From Adiantum capillus-veneris (taxonomy: Eukaryota; Streptophyta; Polypodiopsida; Polypodiales; Pteridaceae): DNA of 58,000 nucleotides. Within the stretch, counting starts at the first letter, position 1. Each line of letters begins with the position of its first letter. The notes under the pieces were generated by a model, which saw only the letters and a list, made by a program, of their open reading frames with translations, did no database searches and had not been told where the DNA came from. Positions 1-11,588 of this stretch are shown here, in pieces. Where the stretch lies: assembly GCA_014529385.2 (NCBI GenBank), contig CM043943.1, positions 104,818,355 to 104,876,354 of the forward strand. The letters are read 5' to 3'. The translations under genes and the position numbers were made by a program.

Positions 1-14
1 CAAATTAGACCTTT

Positions 15-86
15 AAAAAGGAGGGTTGGAACCCTCCCATCATCCCCATGCATGCGGATTATTGGTGGGCTCAATCCCTCCTTTTT
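15..86. repeat. Imperfect inverted repeat
   Basis: Arms AAAAAGGAGGG (15-25) and CCCTCCTTTTT (76-86) are exact reverse complements, and the match continues imperfectly inward. A smaller hairpin, GGAGGGTT-GG-AACCCTCC, lies at 20-37 inside the left arm. No coding potential is seen here. It may be the edge of a repeat that begins outside the window. Confidence 0.6.
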
Positions 87-173
87 CAGAAATATTTGAC
101 CATTTTTTACCATTTTAATTTTTTTTTTTGACAAATTTTTACCTACTACTGAGGTTATTTCAAGGTGCATGTT

Positions 174-665
174 TGATGGAGGAGGCTCTGGCACCCCTTT
201 TATAAATATAAAAAAAAATCATTTTTGCTCATTTGGACTCATACCACATGGCACAAGAGCTTGACTTGCATGGTACAACATCACCACAACAGTAGGATGA
301 CCGAGCATTGAAGTCTACCAAAGAGTGATCTTCATGAAGGGAACCCGAGCTATCGTGAATGAGGCCTTGTGACATGCATGGTGACAAGGGTAGGTAGTTG
401 CCAACAAGCAAAAAACACTCTGATGGAGGAGGCTCTGGCACCCCTTTTATAAATATAAAAAAAAATCATTTTTGCTCATTTGGACTCATACCACATGGCA
501 CAAGAGCTTGACTTGCATGATACAACATCACCAACGGTAGGATGACCGAGCATTCAAGTCTACCAAAGAGTGATCTTCATGAAGGGAACCCGAGCTATCG
601 TGAATGAGGCCTTGTGACATGCAAGGTGACAACGGTAGGTAGTTTCCAACAAGCAAAAAACACTC
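174..665. repeat. Tandem duplication, 247-bp unit, two copies
   Basis: Unit 1 is 174-420 and unit 2 is 421-665. They are nearly identical; unit 2 is about 3 bp shorter around 530. Each begins TGATGGAGGAGGCTCTGG and ends AAAAAACACTC. Each carries an A/T run that reads TATTTATAAAAGGGG on the - strand, a TATA-like sequence. Short - strand reading frames across the duplication show no recognisable protein. Apart from this and the inverted repeat, 1-843 holds no gene that I can support. Confidence 0.85.
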
Positions 666-843
666 TGAATAGGGGCAATCTTTGGCTCAACGCTATTAGC
701 GCACAGATTATAGAGGTTGTGGTAGCCTTCTAGAGAGTTTTCTAAGTGCAAGCATATCAGATGCTGCAGTAACTTTGATAGCCTACTTGGGGTACAAAGG
801 CAAAAGGGTGTGATATCTAACCAACCTAGCCATAGAGACATGA

Positions 844-2681
844 ACATGGATCGCGATCCATGTACCCCAGAGACCTATTTTGCAGAAAAGTGACTAGTTA
901 TAGTGTGCATTAATGGGATATTGCTCTGATCAAGTTTTCTTGAAAAAAAAAATCACATCAAAATTGGCTGATAGGGCAAAAACAGTAAAACAAGCACTGT
1001 AGACACAAGATTAAGGATTTTTCAACTTTTTGGGATCCAAATTTAAAAAGGGGTGAGATTTGGCTTCTACAGAGGATAGAGAACCAGCATAACAAAATTC
1101 ATGAAAAAATGATTCCAAACATGGATCACGATCCATGTACCTTTTGAAAATTGTGCCTAATATTTGACAAGTACATCCCTGATTACTAGTGGAACAACTT
1201 TGCCAAAAGGGACCATGTCAAAAAATTGAAAAAATTTGGTCAAAATAGCCAAATACAGAAACTTGTCGAAAATTTTAGGGCGGACAAAAAAACTCACTTT
1301 TGACTAGGAAAAATTTATCCAAATTCAAAAAGAAGTGGTGGAATAGACTACTAATACTACCAGTAATCAACAAACCAAATTTGGTGTTCAGATCTGATAG
1401 AACATGGATCGCAATCCATGTACCTCATGAAAAAATATTGAAGATTTTTTGGCTGAGATTTGAGCAGCAGGTAGCTGGTACCATTTGAACTTTCCCAAAA
1501 GAACCATATGCAAAAAAGTTGCAAAAAGTGGTAAAAAGAGCCAAAAACATAACATTGTCAAAACTGTCACAATAGACTGTAGAAGTCAATTTTGGTAGGG
1601 CAAAACTAATCCAAATCCAAAAATTCTTTGTGGAGCAAGCTACAAACATCACAAGCTATCAGCACACCAAAATTTAGATCCAAAAGTGGTAGAACATGGA
1701 TCACGATCCATGTACCCTTGATGAATTTTTTGACTAAAACTTTTCCAGCATGTAGCAAAGACCATTGTGAACAAAAGTCCCCAAAGAAGCATTGTCAAAA
1801 AAGTTCAAAAATTGGGTCAAAAGTGCCAAAAACAGTTCAAGGTGAAAACCCTAAAATAGATCTATGAATTGACTTTTTCTTGACCTAAAGTGGTCCAAAT
1901 CATATAAAAATCATACAACAGGGATCAGTGGGCCAAGAGCAAGCTGTGAGTCAAGTTTCTTTACCATCTGACACATAGGTACATGGATCGTGATCCATGT
2001 TCCTATGTCACAGATTGATGTCAAACTTGCACCATAGCTAGAGCCCATCACAGGGAGTCTAGTAGTCTTTTCAAAACTGAATTTGGATATCAAAAACCAA
2101 ACCAAAAGCTCAGAACTGCCAAGTACTCTGACAAAGTGTCAGAATTGACCTAACTTTCAATCCAAAGGTCCATTTTCAAACAAATTGATACCATAGGACC
2201 TACTAATCATGCTGAATCTGATGGTACTAAGAGAAGTAAATTTGGGCTCCAAACATGGATCACGATCCATGTACCCATAGTGATAGCTTAACCTGAAACT
2301 TTCTAGATCAGTAGTGTACACATAAGGAAACATATCCCCAAGTCCAATTTTGGGAAGAAACCAACAAATTTGGATCATTTGGATCAAAAGCAAACAAAAC
2401 AAGTGACATACTAAAAACTGTAGTGCAGGCCTAGTATTGGGCATTTGACCTGTCAAAGCAAGTCCAAATCCAAAAAGATTTGAGATTTAATTTGTGGACT
2501 TAGAGTGCAACAAGCTGCAAAGAGATCAAGTTCAGATGTTGTTGAGCATGGATCAGAATCCATGTACCTCAACCTCAAAATTTGATGAAAATTGGCATAG
2601 AGCTTGCACATGACCTTGTCTACATACTGTCAAAATTTGGAGAAAAAAATTTGTCAGAGGAACATGGATCGTGATCCATGT
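844..2681 (+). repeat. Palindrome array A: quasi-periodic ACATGGATCGCGATCCATGT
   Basis: Eight copies of a 20-bp palindrome lie at 844-863 (perfect), 1119-1138, 1402-1421, 1694-1713, 1981-2000, 2253-2272, 2546-2565 (most degenerate) and 2662-2681. Spacings are 275, 283, 292, 287, 272, 293 and 116 bp. Almost every copy is followed by ACC, giving TGTACC. The spacers are strongly diverged but alignable in places (for example caaccaaatttggtgttca against agcacaccaaaatttagat before the third and fourth copies), so this is an old tandem repeat of about 285 bp in which only the palindrome stayed recognisable. It lies directly upstream of ORF1 and gag of a gypsy-like element, in leader position. Confidence 0.85.
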
Positions 2682-3171
2682 ACCTGAGCATAGTGGGGGT
2701 ATTTGACTTGATGATCTTGTAGACATACTTGAGAACATCTCAAATCTCAAGTTTGAGCTAAACATACCTTCTAGAGGCCAAGATACAAGCCAAAGTTCAT
2801 GTGTGTTGGTCATGAGAATGCTTTGAGTGTTGGTTTAAGTGCAGTTCACTAAAAGTGCTCTAACTTTTGATTGACAACTCCAAATTGGGTCAGGTATAGC
2901 CAAGAAGAAAGCTTGCGAGTAATAGGGAAATAGGAAGAAATCTTGGTTTTGAATTTTCCAAGATTCCTAAATCCAAAATTTTAGGGTACCCAAGGCCAGT
3001 TTCCATAAACCAAAAGAGGCACAAATTCTAGACTTTTGAGAGCCCTGATCAGGGAAACAAAGAGATAAGTTGCACTGAGCCAAAGTGGGCTTGTCAAGGA
3101 CTATGTTGAGAGTTTTGAGTGAGCCTAAAACATGACAAATCATCCACCACCAGGGTTCTCTACTCTACTCA

Positions 3172-3492
3172 ATGCCGACAACTGTGGGATTAGGAGAATA
3201 CATAGAGGAGAGGCATCCTATGATAAACAAACCGAATGTGAGATTCAACAAAGCCAATGAATCCATGAGAGTGCTTACGGATTACACTCATGAGGGTATA
3301 TATAGATTCACAAACGGAGATCAATATATCTTCTACAATTGTGTAGAACCCTATTCCAGGGAGTTAACCACCCATAATAATCTCTATGCCTTCACATATA
3401 CAGATGCCCATGGAGTGCAAGTTTTGATGGTAGATAAGTATGGACGCGATTATATACTTGTCAATCCAATTGACCTAGAGAGATACGTATAA
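3172..3492 (+). CDS. ORF1 of gypsy-like element, conserved YGR.Y domain of unknown function
   Basis: A 106-residue frame opens with ATG in MPTTVGLGEYIEERH and ends with TAA. I do not recognise the family. Residues about 45-100 align with a segment of the - strand polyprotein at 56500-56250: both have GIY(K/R), then an EPY..EL block, then LY.F.Y, then a V(D)(R/K)YGR(E/D)Y block. Both copies lie between a palindrome array and gag, so this is a conserved N-terminal part of a retroelement polyprotein and not a chance frame. The gag that follows at 3530 is in another frame, so a frameshift probably separates what was once one protein. No signal peptide, membrane segment or catalytic motif is visible. 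Confidence 0.65.
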   Translation: MPTTVGLGEYIEERHPMINKPNVRFNKANESMRVLTDYTHEGIYRFTNGDQYIFYNCVEPYSRELTTHNNLYAFTYTDAHGVQVLMVDKYGRDYILVNPIDLERYV

Positions 3493-3529
3493 GGGTACTC
3501 CAATCTCTACGTACATTCAATCAAAAACA

Positions 3530-3932
3530 ATGCTAGAGGACATATCAAAGAGGATTCCATTGGGATTTTCTCCAAGAAGAGAGGAGAGAACGAGAAACGT
3601 CTTTCCACAAGACCACAAATTGGTTAGATTAGTGACTGAACCACAAAGGATAAGACCATATCAAGTGGCTCCATGTGTTGAAACAAAGTACAATGGTTCA
3701 TGGGATCCATATGCTCATGTGTCACTCAAGCAAGTTTTGAGAGCTGAACAAATTGTGGATTTCCATACTCAATATGAGGGGTTTGGGTTGACATTAGAAG
3801 GAACAACTTTGACTTGGTTCCAACCATTGAATAGAGATGATTTTCCCAACATAGCACAACTCTTGCAAGAATTCACGGAGGAGTTCTAAAAAAGGGGAAT
3901 AAAACATAACATGTTGTCACACATCTATGCTT
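3530..3932 (+). pseudogene. Gypsy-like gag fragment, truncated by insertion
   Basis: The frame carries RIRPYQV, then a KYNGSWDPYAHV block, then YEGFGLTLEGTTLTWF and LNRDDF. This is a capsid-type retrotransposon gag core and matches the gag on the - strand at 55875-55540 (RIRPSQV, KYTGSKDPRDHV, VGFGLTLEDDAATWF, RRDF). A TAA at 3887-3889 interrupts the frame, where glutamine would fit, and the reading continues KRGIKHNMLSHIYAF up to about 3932. There the sequence changes abruptly to the - strand TR-GAG internal region. Protease, RT and integrase of this element are not attached. The continuation may be the retroelement coding DNA that resumes at 27560. Confidence 0.7.
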
Positions 3933-5359
3933 TCGGCAGTGGCATCATATGAAACCAACTTGCCATCGGCTAGAGAGCTCGCCATAGCATGATTGTCTTC
4001 AAACAAGATAACCTGTAGCAATCGGCATAGAGGCGCTTGCATAGCAACCTTCAACAACATATCCTTCAACAGCATGGCATCCACCTGCGGTAACTGATCC
4101 TCCAAAGCAAACATCGGCATACCTTCACATGTAGTCCCTTCAAACAACACTGAAAAAGGTGGAAAGCCTTGATACCTTGTAAACTCGCCATATCGTTAGC
4201 AACCAAAACCTACGACTCGTCATCTACATCGATCTCATTGGATCATTGAACCCCCAGTCTGCTTCATCGAAGCACTCTTCTTTAGTCAACATGGCCTTAC
4301 CATCACAAGGCAAGAGAGAGGGTTGCCCAACCCCTTGGTCCGCACAAAATGTCTCTTCACCTGCAATCTATTTCACTTTGACCACCTTATCGATATTCAT
4401 AACATCGTATGTCTCATACCTTGAGAAAGCAAACTCTGTTTCCCATGTGCTTTCCGTATCCAAGGCACTACTATAGCTCGAATACATCTCGGCTTTCTTC
4501 ACAAAACTCACCGGCTTTGGCACTTCAGCTATCTTCTCCACTGCTTGCTTTTCGAAAGCCACTTGGTCAAGCACATCAGGTGGTACTCGGTAGACTCCTC
4601 TCTGCAGCTGCTGAGACCTCATAGGCCCACACGGTATCGTCTCTACTATGTCATCACGGCTATCCACTGCTACCACATGTGCATCAACAAAGGGTCGGAT
4701 TACCTGAAGCTCTTCCATAGCAATTGACCTTGGCACCAATGGACTCGCCAGAACCTGCTTTGCCTGTTGCTTCTTTAAAACCTTCTTCGTCCTGCTCTGC
4801 GCATAGGATATTGCCTCCTCGTACCTGCACGGTCCATCTATCTCGACTTTATTCCGCACTTTTACATGCAAGCATTCCACAAACTTAGTCATCTTGAAAA
4901 AATATGCATTCTCTACAGCAGTTACCTTAACCAAATGGCTCCATATGACCTCGAACTCCCACACGAATGCTCGGAAATCACTGTCAAGGCTTTGCTTTAG
5001 GTTGTCCATCATCTGCTTCACTTCACTCCACTGCATGTTGGCCACATATCGGCTTCGAAATGCCGCTTCCAATGTGCTCCAATCCTATTTGTCTTCAGCC
5101 TGCAAGCCTTGGTACCATACCTTTGCTTTTCCACGAACCAGAAGTGGGAAAGCTTGGGCCACCACCTATTCTCTTGACAAGTCGCTCTCCAGCAAAAATA
5201 GACCATATATAGTCTTGCAGCTACACTTCTGTATCTTCAACACCTGTAAAAGTCGGAAAACTAGACCATGCCATTCTTGTTGGATCCTCCTCTTCAAACC
5301 GCGACACCATCTTCGACTTCACCAAGGAGCAATCAGTAGATCCTTCGTGGGGAAACCAC
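3933..5359 (-). pseudogene. TR-GAG internal region copy A, gag-like, 3'-truncated
   Basis: Read on the - strand from the primer-site side (5359) the frame runs through MVSR.EE, WLQDYG, the gag core YVANMQWSEVKQMMDNLKQS, KVRNKVEIDGP, and KKVLKKQQAK, to the region LFEGTTCEGMPMFALEDQLP near 4140. It ends at about 3933, where it joins the unrelated + strand gag. The coding frame is broken: one glutamine codon seen in copies B and C is TAG here (5085-5087), while the neighbouring site that is TAG in B and C is still CAG here (5100-5102). It is a dead relative of the fuller copy at 8345-9972. Confidence 0.7.
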
Positions 5360-5851
5360 TGATGGAAAGGGGGATCAAACCCAGCACATGCCAAAATACC
5401 TCTCTATAGCCCATGGAATATCCGGCACCCCTAACTACACACAAATTCACACACGCACACTCTTCTGTAAAACTCTACTACCAGGCTCGCCTTGGAGCAT
5501 CACTGACCACACAGACTCACTTATAAAATCCAAGAATAACTAGCTCGACAACATACAACCATAATTGATAATGCATAGCACACTCATGAAATCTGCAAAC
5601 ACACGGTAAGCTAGCCCAACCTCTAAATCTTCCTCTCTCTGCACACACACACACAAAAAGACCCGGAGCCAACGCTACCATAGATTAAGTGGCACAAGAC
5701 GAGATGGAAGAATAGATAAAAAACAAACGTTCAAATAAAACCAAAAGTAATAACTCCATCACAACAACTTCGGGCATGATGGCAACATAGGTAATACATT
5801 TGTGCATGCTTTAGAGCACCTCTACTTCTAATCAATTTAGATGGACGGCTT
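5360..5851 (-). mobile_element. TR-GAG LTR1, truncated
   Basis: This begins TGATGGAAAGGGGGATCAAA, as LTR2-4 do, and follows their sequence through the CTCTCTCTGCACACACAC block and ACCAAAAGTAATAACTCC. At GATGGACGGCTT it jumps into the middle of an internal region (CTTTTCGAAAGTC, 5852). About 1.1 kb of LTR and part of the internal region are missing at this junction. The shared CTT at the break point suggests deletion or unequal recombination between array units. Confidence 0.8.
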
Positions 5852-6633
5852 TTCGAAAGTCACTTGGTCAAGCACATCAGGTGGTACTCGGTAGACTCCT
5901 CTCTGCAGCTGCTGAGACCTCATAGGCCCACACGGTATCGTCTCTACTCTGTCATCACGCCTATCCGCCCGCTGCTACCACATGTGCGTCGGATTACCTG
6001 AAGCTCTTCCATAGCAATTGGTCTTGGCATGAATGGACTCGCCAGAACCTGCTTTGCCTGTTGCTTCTTTAAAACCTTCTTCGTCCTGCTCTACGCATAG
6101 GCTACTGCCTCCTGGTACGTGCACGGTCCATCTATTTCGACTTTATTCCGCACTTTTACATGCAAGCAGTCCACAAACTTGGTCATCTTCAAACAATGTG
6201 CATTCTCTACAACAGTTACCTTAACCAACTTGCTCCATATGGCCTTGAACTCCCACACGAATGCTCGGAAATCACCATCAAGGCTTTGCTTTAGGTTGTC
6301 CATCATCTGCTAATTCACCTCACTTCACTGCATGTTGGCCACATATCGGCTTCGGAATGCCGCTTCCAATTTGCTCCAATCCTGTTTCTCTTGAGCCTAC
6401 AAGCCCTCGTACCATACCTTTGCTTTTCCATGAACTAGGAGTGGGAAAGCTTGGGCCACTACCTCTTCTCTTGACAAGTCGCTCTCTAGCAGAAATAGAC
6501 CATAGTCTTGCAGCCATACTTCTGCATCTTCAACACCTGCCATGCCATTCTTGTTAGATCCTGCTCTTCAACCCGCGACACCATCTTCGACTTCACCAAG
6601 CAGCAATCAGTAGATCCTCCGTGGGGGCACCAC
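5852..6633 (-). pseudogene. TR-GAG internal region copy B, gag N-terminal part
   Basis: Only the part nearest the primer site survives. On the - strand it reads from the primer-site complement at 6619-6632 through MVSRVEEQDLTRMAW, the WLQDYG block, the MDNLKQSLDGDFRAFVWEF core and KKVLKKQQAK, and ends at FEKP near 5852. One internal stop (TAG at 6397-6399) sits where copy A has CAG and copy D has CAA. The neighbouring glutamine, which is TAG in A and D, is CAG here (6382-6384). Confidence 0.7.
6619..6632 (-). promoter_or_regulatory. Primer-binding site of the TR-GAG element
   Basis: On the - strand the sequence one base after the LTR end reads TGGTGCCCCCACGG, starting with the TGG that pairs with a tRNA CCA end. 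It recurs one base from every LTR: 10007-10020, 13288-13301 and, degenerate, 5344-5358. I cannot name the tRNA. The repeated position next to the LTR is the evidence. Confidence 0.65.
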
Positions 6634-8219
6634 TGATGGAAAGGGGGATCAAACCCAGCACACGCCAAACTACCTCTGTATAGCCCACGGAATATCCGGC
6701 ACCCCTAACCACACAAAAATTCACATTCACACACACTCTTCTGTAAAACTCTACTACCAAGCTCGCCTTGGAGCATCACCGACCACACACACTCACTTAT
6801 AAAATCCAAGAATAACTGGCTTGACAACATACAACGATAAGTGCTAATGCATAGCACACTCATCCAATCTGCAAACACACAGTAATCTCGCCCAACGTCT
6901 CGATCTTCCTCTCTCTCTGCACACACACACAAAAAGACCCGGAGCCAACGCTACCATAGATTAAGTGGCACAAGACGAGATGGAAGAATAGATCAAAAAC
7001 AAACACTCAAATAAAACCAAAAGTAATAACTCCATCACAACAACTTCGGGCATGATGGCAGCATAGGTAATACATTTGTGCATGCTTTAGAGCACCTCTA
7101 CTTCTAATCAATTTAGATGGACGGCTTCCTATAAACCCGTGGCCACAAATCAGCCACCGTCTTGCAATCACTCGGCCACCAATACAATGGAGCCCCGCAA
7201 AAACCCCTTCTCCTTCAATCACCTGGCGGCTACCCGCTGGCCAAAGAAACCCGTCCTTCTAATGGCATCTCCTCTATAGAAGCCCTTGGCTCCTTTGTCC
7301 ATGGTCCTCCTTACTTCAACCTTGGTCCCCTTTGCTGTTTTACGAGCCCATGGTGGCCTCCTCTGCTCTATAGCGCTCTTCAAGGCCACTCCAAGGCAGC
7401 CCGACACCTTCTCTTCCAAGCCATGGCCCTTGGCGGCTTTGTCCTGCCTTGCTCACCCAAGCAATAGCGCCCCTTTTCTTGTATAGAGCCCGCCACCCTG
7501 TGGCCCTTCTACCTGTTGTGTAGCGCCACGCTTTTTTGGTAATCGACCCCTTTGATGGCTCTCCAGGCCTCTGCCCTCGGCCCCAAAACCCCCTTGAGCT
7601 CGCGGACCTCCTTATCATGCAGTTGGCGTTTTCTTCCTGCATGCCCACCACCTTTCAACATTTCTTTTTTTATCAAGCCCTTTGACTTGGGCCACCTTTC
7701 GACATCGCACTCCTTCGCCTAAACTTCATGGAAATGACCAAGACACCATCCCTAGCAAACATCGATCCCCTGCAATGGTCCTCGGCCACTCGTATTGCCA
7801 CTGGGAAAAAGACGACCATTGCTTTGGCCTTTGTATTTAACTCCATGTGCTAGCCTTTTGAAAAGCCCCACCACCATAGTTTCAATGAGCTTCAATGCCC
7901 ACGAAGTGGAAGGTATTCCTGTCAAGTAGAGTGTCCTGCACACACCTCGATCACAAGCCCATATCATGAACCTGATAGCACCTGCATATAGTATCCCTTG
8001 CCTTGTTCCCAACCGTATGATATAAGCATCTGCTCCTGTCACCTGTGATAGGAAGAAACACCTGCCGTTTCGACTAGAGAGTGGTCCATCTCTGTGTACC
8101 TGTCACCTGGCTGCATCAAATAACTGCCCAATGTCCTTGCCATTTGCCTGCAAACAGCGATGCATGAGCTTCCTGCACTTCCATAGGTCGACACAGTTTG
8201 GCTCTACTATCATTGCACA
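6634..8219 (-). mobile_element. TR-GAG LTR2, complete (1,586 bp)
   Basis: On + it starts TGATGGAAAGG and ends CATTGCACA; on the element's own strand it runs TG...CA. Its left edge abuts the primer site and its right edge abuts a short purine tract (8220-8230 read on -). A TATA-like TTTTATAAG lies on the - strand at 6796-6804, about 165 bp before the LTR's 3' end. Open frames inside it on either strand resemble no protein and I do not call them genes. Confidence 0.85.
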
Positions 8220-8230
8220 ACCCCTCGTTG
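8220..8230 (-). other. Polypurine tract of the TR-GAG element
   Basis: Read on the - strand, CAACGAGGGGT lies immediately before the TG that opens the LTR. The equivalent in the next unit, 11589-11599, reads GAACGAGGGAT. The tract is short but sits where plus-strand priming would be expected. Confidence 0.5.
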
Positions 8231-8344
8231 AGCATTCATGCTCAACCATAGCATTATTTAGATAATATATCATTGCATAAGAAGAAACTGATAGATACTA
8301 TGTACAAGAGCTAGATAAATAACAGTAGATAGATAGAGAGAGGT

Positions 8345-9972
8345 TCAATGTCTACCGTAGCACCCGCCTGGGTCAAATGAAAAGCCATAGGCTCTCCCAA
8401 GCATAGTATAAACTCCACTTGGATAAAAAATATGGCATTGAGCATCACGATCCGTCTGTAAAACACATACAAACCATCCCTGCTTTGTACCAGAAAACCT
8501 ACAAGCCGACCACTCTTGCTTGGCATAGCCTTGTCTTGCTTCAACTTGTATCCATAACCTTGATTTGTACACTGGATAAGAATGTACTATACCAATGTCT
8601 GTAGCAGCGGCATCATATAAAACCAACTTGCCATCGGCTAGAGAGCTCGCCATAGCATGATTCTCTTCAAACAAGATAACCTGTAGCAATCGGCATAGAG
8701 GTGCTTGCATAGCAACCTTCAACAACATATCCGTCAACAGCATGGCATCCACCTGCGGTAACTGGTCCTCCAAAGCAAACATCGGCATACCTTCACCTGT
8801 AGTCCCTTCAAACAACACTGGAAAGGCGGAAGGCCTTGCATACCTTGTATTCTCGGCATAGCTTTAGCAACCAAAACCTACGACTCGTCATCTACATCAA
8901 TCACTGGATCATCGAACCCCGAGTCTGCTTCATCGAAGCACTCTTATTTAGTCAACATGGCCTTACCATCACAAGGAAAGAGGGAGGGTTGCCCAACCCC
9001 CTGGTCCGCACAAAATGTCTCTTCACCTGCAATCTATTCCGCTTTGACCACCTTATCGACATGCATAACATCATATGTCTCATACCTTGAGAAAGCAGAC
9101 TCTGTTTCCCATGTGCTGTCCGTATCCAAGGCACTACTATAGCTCGAATACATCTAGGCTTTCTCCACAAAACTCACCGGCTTTGGCACTTTAGGTATCT
9201 TCTCCACTGCTTGCTTTTCGAAAGTCACTTGGTCAAGCACATCAGGTGGTACTCGGTAGACTACTCTCTGCAGCTGTTGAGACCTCAAAGGCCCACACGG
9301 TATCGTCTCTACTCTGTCATCACGCCTATCCGCTGCTACCACATGTGCATCAAACAAAGGCCGAATTACCTGAAGCTCTTCCATACCAATTGGCCTTGGC
9401 ACCAATGGACTCACCAGAACGAGCTTTGCCTGTTGCTTCTTTAAAACCTTCTTCGTCCTGCTCTGCGCATAGGCTACTGCCTCCTCGTACGTGCACGGTC
9501 CATCTATCTCGACTTTATTCCGCACTTTTACATGCAAGCAGTCCACAAAATTGGTCATCTTCAAAAAATATGCATTCTCTAAGGCAATTACCTTAACCAA
9601 CTGGCTCCATATGGCCTCGAACTCCCACACAAATGCTCGGAAATCACCGTCAAGGCTTTGCTTTAGGTTGTCCATCATCTGCTTCACTTCACTCCACTGC
9701 ATGTTGGCCACATATCGGCTTCAGAATGCCGCTTTCAATGTGCTCCAATCCTGTTTTTCTTCAGCCTACAAGCCCTTGTACCATACCTTTGCTTTTCCAC
9801 GAACCAGGAGCGGGAAAGCTTGGGCCACTACCTCTTCTCTTGACAAGTTTCTCTCCACCAGAAATAGACCATAGTCTTGCAGCCACACTTCTGCATCTTC
9901 AACACCTGTAAAAGTCGGAAAACCCGACCATGCCATTGTTGTTAGATCCTGCTCTTCAAACTGCGACACCAT
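8345..9972 (-). pseudogene. TR-GAG gag-like protein, copy C (fullest copy)
   Basis: Starting at the ATG at 9972 (MVSQFEEQDLTTMAW), about 35 bases after the primer site, the - strand encodes a gag-like protein of about 540 residues. In order it has a WLQDYGLFLVERNLSREEVV capsid segment, an AFPLLVRGKAKVWYKGL block, MANMQWSEVKQMMDNLKQSL, KVRNKVEIDGPCTYEEAVAY, a basic KKVLKKQQAK stretch, then an acidic region and a C-terminal part with ALEDQLPQVDAML and ASSLADGKLVLYD. There is no zinc knuckle, protease DTG or RT motif. Stops (TAG 9766-9768, a TGA from an Arg codon soon after, TAG at 9168, others near 9045-8870) and a one-base deletion near 8830 break it. Copies A, B and D show that several of these stops replace Gln or Arg codons. 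Confidence 0.7.
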
Positions 9973-10021
9973 CTTCGACTTCACCAAGGAGCAATCAATA
10001 GATCCTCCGTGGGGACACCAG

Positions 10022-11588
10022 TGATGGAAAGGGGGAAGGCGGATCAAACCCAGCACATGCCAAACTACCTCTCTATAGCCGAGGGAATATCCACACACGC
10101 ACACTCTTATGTAAAACTCTACTACGAGGCTCCCCTTGGAGCATCACCGACCACACACACTCACTTATAAACTCCAAGAATAACTAGCTCGACAACATAC
10201 AACCATAATTGCTGATGCATAGCACACTCATCCAATCTGCAAACACACAGTAAGCTTGCCCAAGCTCTCGATCTTCCTCTCTCTCTGCACACACACACAA
10301 AAAGACCCGGAGGACCGCTACCACAAATTAACTGGCACAAGACGAGATGGAAGAATAGATCAAAGACAAACACTCAAATAAAACCAAAAGTAATAACTCC
10401 ATCACAACAACTTCGGGCATGATGGCAGCATAGGTAATACATTTGTGCATGCTTTAGAGCACCTCTACTTCTAATCAATTTAGATGGATGGCTTCCTGTC
10501 AACCCGTGGCCAGAAATCAGCCACCGTCTTGCAATCACTCGGCCACCAATACAATGGAGCCCCGCAAAACTCCCTTCTCCTTCAATCACTTGGCGTCTAC
10601 CCGCTGGCCAAAAAAAGCCGTCCTTCTAATGGCATCTCCTCTATGGAAGCCCTTGGCTCCTCTGTCCATGTTCCTCCTTACTTCAACCTTGGTCCCCTTT
10701 GCTGTTTTACGAGCCCATGGTGGCCTGCTCTGCCCTATAGCGCTCTTCAAGGCCACTCCAAGGCAGCTCGACACCTTCTCTTCCAAGCCATGGCCCTTGG
10801 CGGCTTTCTCCTGCCCTGCTCACCCAAGCAATAGTGCCCCTTTTCTTGTATGGAGCCCGCCATCCTGTGGCCCTTCTACCTATTGTGTAGCACCACCCTT
10901 TTTTGGCAATCCACCCCTATGATGGCTCTCCGTCCCTCTACCCTCGACCCCAAAACCCCCTTGAGCTCGCGGCCCTCCTTATCACGCAGTTGGCGTTTTT
11001 TTCCTGCATGCCCACCACCTTTCAACATTTCTTTTTTTATCAAGCCCTTTGACGTTGGGCTGCCTTACCACAAGAAGGAACAGGTCGAACATCGCACTCC
11101 TTCGCCTAAACTTCATGGCAATGACCAAGACACCATCCCTAGCAAACATCGATCCCCTGAAATGGTCCTCAGCCACTTGTATTTCCGCCAGCAAAAAGAC
11201 GACCATTGCTTTGGCATTTGTATTTAACTCCATGTGCTAGAAAAGCCCCACAACCATAGTTTCAATGAGCTTCAATGCCCACGAAGTGGAAGGTATTCCT
11301 GTCAAGTAGAGTGTCCTGCAGACACCTTGATCGAAAGCCCATATCATAAACGTGACAGCACATGCAATAGTATCCCTTGCCTCGTTCCCAACCTTATGAT
11401 ATAAGCATCTACTCCTATCACCTCTGAGATAGGAAGAAACACCTACCGTTTCGACTATCTCTATGTACCTGTCACTTGGGTGCATCAAATAACTGCCCAA
11501 TGTCCTTGCCATTTGCCTGCAAGCAGCCATGCATGGTCTTCCTGCACTTCCATAGGTCGACACATTTTGGCTCTACCATCATTGCCCA
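10022..11588 (-). mobile_element. TR-GAG LTR3, complete (1,567 bp)
   Basis: This is homologous to LTR2 over its whole length, with substitutions and small indels. It starts TGATGGAAAGGGGGAAGG and ends CATTGCCCA. It separates internal copies C and D, so the array shares single LTRs between neighbouring internal regions. That is what LTR-LTR recombination or a multimeric insertion produces, not independent insertions. Confidence 0.85.

Noticed and set aside
229-847. Small - strand proteins in the 247-bp duplication
   Set aside because: The two copies are read differently because of small indels, there is no domain, and no start or leader context is convincing.
844-2681. CRISPR-like array
   Set aside because: Palindromic repeats at regular spacing, but the units are 20 bp with spacers of about 270 bp that are related to each other, in a eukaryotic retroelement context and without cas genes.
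7162-11227. Frames of 60-140 codons on both strands within the TR-GAG LTRs
   Set aside because: They are GC-richer LTR sequence with open frames on both strands, no domain, and differing frames between LTR copies.
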